Virus record (IMG/VR): IMGVR_UViG_3300005523_000007
Coordinates: 1 to 31,859 of that record
Source: a virus
Length of the DNA: 31,859 nt
Reading direction: 5' to 3' (one strand)
In this document: piece by piece, positions 22,904-30,438 of the stretch
Layout: every line of letters starts with the position of its first letter
Position numbering within the stretch: the stretch's first letter is position 1
Translations under genes and position numbers: made by a program
The notes under the pieces: generated by a model
The model's database searches: none
What the model saw: only the letters and a program-made list of their open reading frames with translations
What the model was told of the DNA's origin: nothing

Positions 22904-23593
22904 ATGTTTGAACTAAATCCAAATCTAGAAGTAAAGAAAGAATATGTTCAAGATTATCCAATATATCTTGTAGATAATTTTTATAAAAATCCTGATGAGG
23001 TGTCAGATTATCTTTTTAATCGAGATGTGCCTCTTTGGAAAATAGGAGAACATCCTAGTTTTAATTCAAAGCACTTTTTTGATCATAGGTTTATTGACCA
23101 CGATGATCGAATTTATCCAGTATATAAATTTTTAACAGAAATTTTTGATTCTACATATCAGTTGGATAATGCTGTAATTACCAATATGACCCGATTTGTA
23201 AATAATCCTTTTAATAACTATAAGGAAAAATATTGGTGGCCACATGTAGATGGTGAAAATAAAGGTCAGATTTTGAATGCTATCGTATATTTAAACAAAA
23301 ATGAAGAAAATTCTGGAACCAATTTATATGATCCAGAGGTAATGAATCGCCCTGGTTGGAAAGGTAGACAAAAATATCCAGAACATTTTCTTTGTTGGGC
23401 ATCAAAAAGTAATTTCAAAGTTATCAAAACTTTTAAATCAATCTATAACAGATTAGTTATATTTGATGGAAGTATTCCTCATGGAATGAATATTACAAAT
23501 GATCGTTTCTTTGGAAATGAATATAGATGTAACCAAGTGTTTTTCCTGAATAAATATCAGCGTGGTACGCAGTACGAAAATGTACCAACTTAG
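22904..23593 (+). CDS. 2OG-Fe(II) oxygenase-like protein (DUF6445 type)
   Basis: 229 residues. The motif WWPHVDG gives the H114-x-D116 iron ligands, and IPHGM gives the distal H193; R208 in EYRCNQVFF is a candidate 2-oxoglutarate binder. Strands around them (LNAIVYLNKN, NRLVIFDGS) fit the double-stranded beta-helix. The N-terminus YPIYLVDNFYKNPDEVSDYLFN is typical of the phage oxygenase/DUF6445 group. The substrate is unknown; in cyanophages these enzymes are common and may modify proteins, nucleic acids or metabolites. The gene starts 17 nt after the amidohydrolase and overlaps the next gene by 14 nt. Confidence 0.78.
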   Translation: MFELNPNLEVKKEYVQDYPIYLVDNFYKNPDEVSDYLFNRDVPLWKIGEHPSFNSKHFFDHRFIDHDDRIYPVYKFLTEIFDSTYQLDNAVITNMTRFVNNPFNNYKEKYWWPHVDGENKGQILNAIVYLNKNEENSGTNLYDPEVMNRPGWKGRQKYPEHFLCWASKSNFKVIKTFKSIYNRLVIFDGSIPHGMNITNDRFFGNEYRCNQVFFLNKYQRGTQYENVPT

Positions 23594-23852
23594 CACCGAG
23601 TACGCTTGGTATGATACAAGAGAAGAAAGTAAAGTAGTCCTGGTGTATATGATTCAAGGAATACCTTTTACTTTTGACGAACTTCCAGAGATAGCTAGAA
23701 ATTTACCGGAGGTAGTAGAAACAGCAGAAGAAAATAAAAGATGGTCTTGTCAAGAAATGTATCAAGCTTCAATGTATTTGATGACAGAAGAATGCCATCC
23801 TATGATGTATGATTTAGAAGTAGATAAACCCGAACTTCTCCCAGTAGACTGA
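23580..23852 (+). CDS. Small acidic protein of unknown function
   Basis: 90 residues: YDTREESKVVLVYMIQGIPFTFDELPEIARNLPEVVETAEENKRWSCQEMYQASMYLM. Mixed alpha/beta, acidic, no recognised domain. I take ATG 23580 as the start rather than the in-frame GTG at 23562, as the overlap with the oxygenase gene is then only 14 nt. It is followed after 1 nt by another small gene, so the group is one transcript. Confidence 0.62.
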   Translation: MYQLSTEYAWYDTREESKVVLVYMIQGIPFTFDELPEIARNLPEVVETAEENKRWSCQEMYQASMYLMTEECHPMMYDLEVDKPELLPVD

Positions 23853-23853
23853 T

Positions 23854-24051
23854 ATGGTTATTAATCTTTGGCACAACAGCGCAATGGATCAATGGAGATG
23901 GACTCTATCAGATCCCAAAACTTTAGATCAACATTCTGGTACTCAAAAAGATATAAGAATTGCTATGGAGGATATAGCAACCACAGTAGAATACTTAATA
24001 AAAGAAAAAAATATTGACATGGAGTTAGAGATCAGAGACTACATGAAATAA
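23854..24051 (+). CDS. Small protein of unknown function
   Basis: 65 residues: MVINLWHNSAMDQWRWTLSD, then a helical end (IRIAMEDIATTVEYLIKEKN). The Trp-rich beginning is like small proteins I recall from other cyanophages, but I know no function. It is the last gene of the cassette begun by the sigma70 promoter at 20977, ending 57 nt before the giant fibre gene. Confidence 0.62.
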   Translation: MVINLWHNSAMDQWRWTLSDPKTLDQHSGTQKDIRIAMEDIATTVEYLIKEKNIDMELEIRDYMK

Positions 24052-24072
24052 ACATTTGCCCTTTTTTCCGAT

Positions 24073-24080
24073 AATAAATA
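24073..24080 (+). promoter_or_regulatory. Late promoter of the giant fibre gene
   Basis: AATAAATA, one mismatch from the T4 late box, 28 nt before the ATG at 24109: the same gap as at 7750-7757. Late transcription resumes here after the early-type cassette. Confidence 0.65.
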
Positions 24081-24108
24081 AGTTATAACGGAAACTAGTG
24101 TTAATAAG

Positions 24109-27100
24109 ATGGGTCTCTCCAGATTAGATAATTTTCTGAAATCAGTTCGCGGTACTATTCTATACGTAGATCCGAATAGTATCGATTCCACTGATGCCTT
24201 TGATAATCAAGGTAATAGTTTAACAAGACCCTTTAAAACTATTCAAAGGGCTCTGATTGAAGCATCCAGATTTTCTTATCAAAGAGGACTTGATAATGAT
24301 AGATTTGGAAGGACAACTATTCTTTTATATCCTGGCGATCATCTTGTAGATAACCGTCCTGGATGGATTCCTGATGGTGCAAATAATTTTATTCTTAGAA
24401 GTAGTATTCAATCCACAGATTTTCCCGCATGGGATTCTACTACGAATTATGATTTAACAACTAACGATAACGCACTTTATAAACTTAACAGTATTCATGG
24501 CGGTGTTATTGTTCCAAGAGGAACTTCTATTGTTGGTTTAGATTTAAGAAAAACAAAGATAAGACCCAAGTACGTTCCAGATCCAGAGAACGATCAAATC
24601 GAAAGATCTGCTGTCTTCCGCGTAACTGCTGGTAGTTATTTCTGGCAATTCTCTGCGTTTGATGCAGATCCTAATGATGTATGCTATAAAGATTACACAT
24701 CTAATACATTTGTTCCTAACTTTTCTCACCATAAATTAACTGTATTTGAATATGCGGATGGTGTGAACAATGTTTCAATTAATGATGATTTTATCAACTT
24801 CACTGCTGATAAGACCGATTTAGATCTTTACTATGCTAAGGTCGGTTTAGTATACGGAACCTCTTCTGGTCGTAATGTAGAACCTGACTATCCATCAAAC
24901 GCTATCGATATTGAAACTAAGGTCGATGAATTTCGTATTGTTGGATCTAAAGGACAAGAAGTTGGAATCACTAGTATTAAGGCAGGAGACGGAGTTAATT
25001 CCTCCACTTTAATTACAGCAACTCTGTCTGAAGATGCAACTGCTTTTGACGTAGACACTCCAATTAGAATTGAAGGTGTTGGTGAAAGTGGATATGATGG
25101 ACAATTTGTTGTTGCATCTAAACTTGATAACACAACAATTCAATATAATGTACAAAATGCTCCTTTAAATGCATTACCAACTATTGCTGGAGCAACTATC
25201 AATATTTCCGTTGATACTGTAACCTCTGCATCTCCATACGTCTTTAATTGCTCAGTGCGTTCCGTCTATGGCATGTGTGGTTTGCATGCTGATGGATCCA
25301 AAGCATCTGGATTCAAGTCGATGGTCGTTGCACAATACACTGGTATTGGACTTCAGAAAGATCCAAAGGCATTTGTAATTTACAATCCAATTACTGGTTT
25401 ATATGAAGATAGCACGGCAGCTGGTAATGAAAATATTCAAACTAATACACGCGCAAGATACAAACCTTCTTACGCATCATCACATATCAAGACAAGTAAC
25501 GATGGATATATCCAGATAGTTTCTGTATTTGGTATTGGATACTCTGCACACTTCCTTTCTGAAAGTGGCGGTGATCAATCTATTACCAACTCTAACTCAA
25601 ACTTTGGTAGTGTAGCATTAAGATCCTCTGGGTTTAAAAAGGATGCTTTCCCTAAAGATGATGTTGGATATATCACCCATGTTGTTGCTCCAAAAGAAAA
25701 TGAAGATGCTGAAGTAAGCATAGAATATTATGCTATCGACGTTGATAAAACTGTCAGTGTTGGTGCTACATCTAAGTTATATCTTTATGGTCAGACAAAT
25801 GCCTCTGTTGCACCCGATTCAATTATCGATGGATATCGTATTGGTGCAAAGGCAGGTGACACTCTGAATGTTTTAATTTCTCAGAGTGGAATATCTACAG
25901 AATATACAGCAGAAATTGTCATGCCGGGAACTGAATTAAGTTCTCAGAAGAAATTTGTCGTAGGTAGAAGTTCTGTTGGAATTAATAGCATTTCAAGTGA
26001 CGTTATCACTTTTACCGAGAATCATAACTTTGTAAATGGAGAATCAATTCGTATCATAAGTGAAACTGGCACTTTGCCAGATGGAATTACAAATAATACA
26101 ATTTATCATGCTATCACATCTGGAACTGGAATTTCTGGATCCAATCAAATCAAGATTGCTCAGACACAGAAAGACGCTGCAGTTGATAATTCTATTACTA
26201 TTAATAGTAGAGGTTCTGTCTTATCAGTAATAAGCAGAGTTAGCGATAAAAAAGCAGGAGATATTGGACACCCAGTCCAATATGACAATCAGTGGTATGT
26301 AAGTGCTCCAGAATCTAATGCTTTATTTGATATCATTAACAGTTTAGGAGTTGCTGGACTTGGTGCAGCATCTCCGAGAACTTATATTAAGCGTAAACCA
26401 GATAATAGAAGTCTTAACGATACAATTTATCGTTTACGTTATGTGATTCCTGCGGATTCTACTGTTACTGCATCTCCACCAACAGAGGGATTTATAATCC
26501 AAGATTCTAATGTTTCTATTGGTTCTACTTTAGAAGTAGCATCTCTTTATAGTCCATCTTTCACAACACTTTCTAATTCCACACAATTAAGAAATCCAAG
26601 ATTTATTGCTGATGCATCTTGGGACGGTGGAACTGCAAACTATAGAACAGAAATTCCTCATGGACTTTCCGTTGGTGCCGAGGTTGAAATCTTCAATGTA
26701 ACTAGTACAAATAATACGGCAGGTATAGCGAACTCTGCTTATAATGGAACATTTACCGTATCTGGAATCAGTAGTTCAAAGCACTTCAGTTTTGATATTG
26801 CAAATGATCCTGGAACTTTCTCAAACAATACTTCTATAAGAACACCAGATCTTCCATTCTTCAAAAAGAAGAAAACATCTGGAACTTACTATGTTTATAA
26901 AAGCGAAGAGATTCAAAATTACATTTCCGGAAAACAGGATGGAATTTATCATCTGACTGTTTTAAACTCTTCAAACGCACCTTCTATTGCTCCATTTACA
27001 TCCACCAAATTCTCTCAACCAGTACAAAATCTTTATCCACAAAAAAATAGAGACAATCCAGTATCCAATCCTGAAGCAGCAACTTCCTCTGCTTTACCAG

Positions 27101-29919
27101 ATATTATTGGACAAGTTGTTGTAAATGATCCACAAAAGTCAATTACAAGAGAAACATTAAACAAAAGTCTTCTTGACAATGGTGTTGGTATTGGTTTGAC
27201 CAATGTTGTATCTTTCTCTAATGGAAAAGATCATATCTTATATACAGATATAGATCATGGATTTGATGGAATTACTGGCGTCACCGTTGGAAGTCCCGGA
27301 TTCAACTATGCTGATGGTAATTACTATAATGTAAGTCTGGTTGGATTTGCAGGATCTACAACAGGTTCTCAAGCTACTGCGCGTGTAACCGTCTCCGGTG
27401 GTACTCTTTCATCAATAAAGATCATTGATGGTGGTAGTGCATATGGAATAGGAAATACCCTTGCACTTATCGGAGTAGGAACTGCATCTCCACATGTTCC
27501 TGGTTATGTGATAGTTGATAAGATCAATAGCAGTGCTGGAGATGCTGTCAGTGTAGATGGAATCACAAAGGAAGAATTTAAATCCTATAATACATCATAT
27601 AAAATTTCCTCAGTAACCAATTCTAAGGAAATACTTGTTTCATCTGCTTCAACAATTTCAGTTGCTGGATTAGCATATACTACTGGAATTGGAATGACTT
27701 CTTTGGTGAATGCAAGTGCAGTTCCTCTTGGAAAAACTTTAGATGTACATTCTTTTGCATATGACAATATCACCGGAATTGCAACGGTACTTACCAACCT
27801 AAATCACGGTTTAAAACTCAATAGCAATGTTCGTCTTAGCGGAACTGATGATATTTTCTTTGAGAAAGACTACATTGTTAAATCTGTTGGTACAACAACA
27901 TCATTCACAGTAAATGCCGATGTAAGCACTAGTGCTCGTTCGACTTCTGGTAACATTACTGTCTTCCCCTCTAAGTATTCTTCAAGTGGCGGTAACATTG
28001 TTACCTCTGATGAAGATTCTTCTGGAAGATTAATTGCTGAGTATGCTGGAATAACAACTACAACTGCATCTTCTATTGGTGTTCTTGATAATACAGTTGC
28101 ATTTAATAATCTTGCTGATCTTAATCTCAACATTGGTGATTATCTGTTAGTTGATAGTGAACTGATGAGAATCAATGCAACGGTTTCTACTGGAACAGTT
28201 TCAGTATTCCGTGGAGTTCTTGGAACAAAGACAATTTCTCACGTTTCTGGATCGGTTGTTAGAAGAGTTCATCCACGTCCAATTGAATTACGTAGAAATT
28301 CTGCTATTCGTGCCTCTGGTCACACATTTGAATATACTGGATTTGGTCCTGGTAACTATTCAACTGCTCTACCACAAAAGCAAGATAGAAATCTTACTCC
28401 ACAGGAAGAAATTCTTTCTCAAGCAACCAAGTCTGAGGGTGGTTTAGTATCACTCACAGGAATGAATGATAGAGGTGACTTCTATATTGGCAATAAGAAA
28501 GTCAATCCCACCACTGGTAGCGAAATTGTATTTGATACCCCAATTCCAACTGTAACTGGTGAAGATGTAATTCCTGGTGAGGTCATAGGATTTGATCTTC
28601 AAACCAGTTCAGAATCTACGATTACAAGATCTATTAGAGTTGAAGGTGGATCAGATTCTAATGCAATAAGTCAATTTGATGGTCCCGTAATTTTCAACGG
28701 TAAAGTTGTTTCAAACTCTACTAAAGGTATTGAAGCAAATTCCCTTTACTTACAAGGGGACACAAATGTTTCTAGAAAGTATACCGTTGGTATTGCAACT
28801 CCCGTTCTTGCAGGAAACCCTGGAGATGTTCACTATAATGCTTTACCTGCTGGTGGAGAGTATGTTGGATGGGTTTACACCAACAATAATCGTTGGGAAC
28901 AGTTTGGATATATTGGCAACCCCGTAACTCCTGCTGGTGTTGGTATATATTCTGGTTCTAATTATGTTGGGTTCTCTTCTAATATAGACTTTATCTCTGG
29001 TATTGGCGCAACGATCAGAACTGTATTTGATTCTACTGTAGGCATCACCACAGTTACATTTGATTCAGAACCACTTCGCGTGGGAATATCAACAGGACTC
29101 GGTGCTGAGAAAGTATTTGCTGGTATCGCAACAGAGATTAACTTCATCGGTTATGGAATATCTATCACTGCTGTTCAGAACGCAACAGGAATCGCAAGCA
29201 TTACGTTTGATGGATCTGCTAGCGGTGGTGGTGGCGGAGCTCCTGGTTTACCAGTCAATTCCCTTCAGTTTAACAAAAATGGATTCTTTACTGGAAATGC
29301 TGGTCTCACCTATGATGAGACTAATCTTTATGTCCAGAATTCGATTGGAATCAATACAGGTTCTCCAACAGCAAAACTTGAGATCGTCCATGGATCAACA
29401 GAAGGACTTCGCATTCAAAACAACACTGAAGATCCAAACCCAATTGTTGTAGATGCATCTGGAAATCTTGGAGTTTCAACTGTAACTCCTATTGCTCCTC
29501 TTGATGTTATGGGAGATGCAGCAGTTAGCGGAGAATTGAAAATATATGATCCAAATAGAGATTGGTATGTTGGATTAAATGCAACAACAGGCATGAGCAA
29601 TCATGCAAGACTTACTCTCCCGACTACTGTTGGAGGTGCTAATAGCATCTTCTACAGCACTGGAAATGGTGTTCTTGATTGGATTTCTCCTGCCGGAGTT
29701 GCTGGATTAGCATATACAAATACCGATGGACTTTCTGAAGGTTCAGCAAATATCTACTTCACAGATGAAAGAGCACAAGATGCCATTGGCGCAGCAATTG
29801 CCGCTGGTATCCAAACTGGTATTACTGTAACTTATGATGATGCAAATGATCGTATTAACTACTTCGTTTCTGCTCAGGTATATCCATTCACAACTAAGGG
29901 ATTTAGTATGCCACTGTAA
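24109..29919 (+). CDS. Giant virion protein: beta-helix start, modular fibre
   Basis: 1936 residues. The start (LSRLDNFLKSVRGTILYVDPNS; TRPFKTIQRALIEASRF) is the opening of pectate-lyase-like right-handed beta-helices found in marine T4-like phages. The N-terminal 450 residues are conserved (WIPDGANNFILR; PRGTSIVGLDLRKTKIRPKYVP; VPNFSHHKLTVFEYADGVNNV). The middle repeats beta modules of the form 'NHGL..G..V.I....YNG.F.V' (around residues 300-350, 630-680, 845-900, 1220-1270) and one 'GxGY' module (SPGFNYADG; IDGGSAYGIG). The end is fibre-like (SLQFNKNGFFTGNAGLTYDETNLYVQNSIGIN; EGSANIYFTDERAQDAIGAAI). Probably a long tail-fibre or baseplate fibre base. No catalytic residues assigned. Its stop abuts that of the minus-strand gene. 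Confidence 0.8.
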   Translation: MGLSRLDNFLKSVRGTILYVDPNSIDSTDAFDNQGNSLTRPFKTIQRALIEASRFSYQRGLDNDRFGRTTILLYPGDHLVDNRPGWIPDGANNFILRSSIQSTDFPAWDSTTNYDLTTNDNALYKLNSIHGGVIVPRGTSIVGLDLRKTKIRPKYVPDPENDQIERSAVFRVTAGSYFWQFSAFDADPNDVCYKDYTSNTFVPNFSHHKLTVFEYADGVNNVSINDDFINFTADKTDLDLYYAKVGLVYGTSSGRNVEPDYPSNAIDIETKVDEFRIVGSKGQEVGITSIKAGDGVNSSTLITATLSEDATAFDVDTPIRIEGVGESGYDGQFVVASKLDNTTIQYNVQNAPLNALPTIAGATINISVDTVTSASPYVFNCSVRSVYGMCGLHADGSKASGFKSMVVAQYTGIGLQKDPKAFVIYNPITGLYEDSTAAGNENIQTNTRARYKPSYASSHIKTSNDGYIQIVSVFGIGYSAHFLSESGGDQSITNSNSNFGSVALRSSGFKKDAFPKDDVGYITHVVAPKENEDAEVSIEYYAIDVDKTVSVGATSKLYLYGQTNASVAPDSIIDGYRIGAKAGDTLNVLISQSGISTEYTAEIVMPGTELSSQKKFVVGRSSVGINSISSDVITFTENHNFVNGESIRIISETGTLPDGITNNTIYHAITSGTGISGSNQIKIAQTQKDAAVDNSITINSRGSVLSVISRVSDKKAGDIGHPVQYDNQWYVSAPESNALFDIINSLGVAGLGAASPRTYIKRKPDNRSLNDTIYRLRYVIPADSTVTASPPTEGFIIQDSNVSIGSTLEVASLYSPSFTTLSNSTQLRNPRFIADASWDGGTANYRTEIPHGLSVGAEVEIFNVTSTNNTAGIANSAYNGTFTVSGISSSKHFSFDIANDPGTFSNNTSIRTPDLPFFKKKKTSGTYYVYKSEEIQNYISGKQDGIYHLTVLNSSNAPSIAPFTSTKFSQPVQNLYPQKNRDNPVSNPEAATSSALPDIIGQVVVNDPQKSITRETLNKSLLDNGVGIGLTNVVSFSNGKDHILYTDIDHGFDGITGVTVGSPGFNYADGNYYNVSLVGFAGSTTGSQATARVTVSGGTLSSIKIIDGGSAYGIGNTLALIGVGTASPHVPGYVIVDKINSSAGDAVSVDGITKEEFKSYNTSYKISSVTNSKEILVSSASTISVAGLAYTTGIGMTSLVNASAVPLGKTLDVHSFAYDNITGIATVLTNLNHGLKLNSNVRLSGTDDIFFEKDYIVKSVGTTTSFTVNADVSTSARSTSGNITVFPSKYSSSGGNIVTSDEDSSGRLIAEYAGITTTTASSIGVLDNTVAFNNLADLNLNIGDYLLVDSELMRINATVSTGTVSVFRGVLGTKTISHVSGSVVRRVHPRPIELRRNSAIRASGHTFEYTGFGPGNYSTALPQKQDRNLTPQEEILSQATKSEGGLVSLTGMNDRGDFYIGNKKVNPTTGSEIVFDTPIPTVTGEDVIPGEVIGFDLQTSSESTITRSIRVEGGSDSNAISQFDGPVIFNGKVVSNSTKGIEANSLYLQGDTNVSRKYTVGIATPVLAGNPGDVHYNALPAGGEYVGWVYTNNNRWEQFGYIGNPVTPAGVGIYSGSNYVGFSSNIDFISGIGATIRTVFDSTVGITTVTFDSEPLRVGISTGLGAEKVFAGIATEINFIGYGISITAVQNATGIASITFDGSASGGGGGAPGLPVNSLQFNKNGFFTGNAGLTYDETNLYVQNSIGINTGSPTAKLEIVHGSTEGLRIQNNTEDPNPIVVDASGNLGVSTVTPIAPLDVMGDAAVSGELKIYDPNRDWYVGLNATTGMSNHARLTLPTTVGGANSIFYSTGNGVLDWISPAGVAGLAYTNTDGLSEGSANIYFTDERAQDAIGAAIAAGIQTGITVTYDDANDRINYFVSAQVYPFTTKGFSMPL
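27660..29717 (+). repeat. 21-nt direct repeat within the fibre gene
   Basis: The same 21 bases occur at 27660-27680 and 29697-29717, both reading VAGLAYT in frame. Only the two ends are repeat; the span between is unique fibre sequence. A related AGLAYT coding stretch occurs in the next fibre gene at about 31567-31587. Confidence 0.8.
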
Positions 29920-30372
29920 TCATCCACCTTCAGGTATTACAAGAATATTGTAACTACCATCGATGGTTACAGACTGCGCTTGTCCTGATATTGCAGAATT
30001 ATTAACTGCTGTAATAGAGAAGGTTTGTCCATTTGCTAACATTACTTCAGTAGGTAGACCTTGTACAAAGTGTCCACTAGACTGCACAGCAGTATCTACA
30101 AGGTTATTGATTGCTAATGAGAGTCCGCCAGTTCCCTGAACAATATCCTGATATGCTATATTTTTCCCAAACCAAAAATCTCCAGCTTGATTATTAGATG
30201 CGGTATAATATGCAACGGCACCATTCCCCCAAGCAATTGTGTATATAAATGGTTTAGCCGCATCGAGCCAATTATGATTTCCCTTGAAATAATTAATTAT
30301 AACTCTGACATTTTGTCCGGTGTTGTTGGTATATGCAACCGCACCATTACCACTTAAAACTGTTGCTGCCAT
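29920..30372 (-). CDS. Small protein on the opposite strand within the fibre block, function unknown
   Basis: 150 residues, neutral, rich in Asn, Gly, Ala and Val; no cysteine and no signal peptide. Two similar segments occur: SGNGAVAYTNNTGQNVRVIINYF and WGNGAVAYYTASNNQ, suggesting a repeated beta-hairpin. The end SVTIDGSYNILVIPEGG is also beta-like. No family recognised. It is the only minus-strand gene in this block, is transcribed from a late box with a 27-nt gap, and meets the giant fibre gene stop-to-stop with no base between. A small decoration or fibre-associated structural protein is the best guess. Confidence 0.68.
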   Translation of the reverse strand: MAATVLSGNGAVAYTNNTGQNVRVIINYFKGNHNWLDAAKPFIYTIAWGNGAVAYYTASNNQAGDFWFGKNIAYQDIVQGTGGLSLAINNLVDTAVQSSGHFVQGLPTEVMLANGQTFSITAVNNSAISGQAQSVTIDGSYNILVIPEGG

Positions 30373-30399
30373 TTTATTAAATAATTTTTTTCCTGATTA

Positions 30400-30411
30400 T
30401 ATTTATAAATA
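30400..30411. promoter_or_regulatory. Palindromic bidirectional late promoter
   Basis: TATTTATAAATA is its own reverse complement and contains a perfect TATAAATA on each strand: plus 30404-30411, minus 30407-30400. The gap to the plus-strand ATG (30439) and to the minus-strand ATG (30372) is 27 nt in both cases. Confidence 0.75.
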
Positions 30412-30438
30412 AGTAAAAAGGGTGGAGAGTGAAACCCA

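Noticed and set aside
29950-29970. 7-bp stem-loop after the giant fibre gene as a terminator
   Set aside because: Contains a G-U pair, few G-C pairs and no U tract; mentioned only as a parallel to the gene 32 hairpin, not called as a feature.
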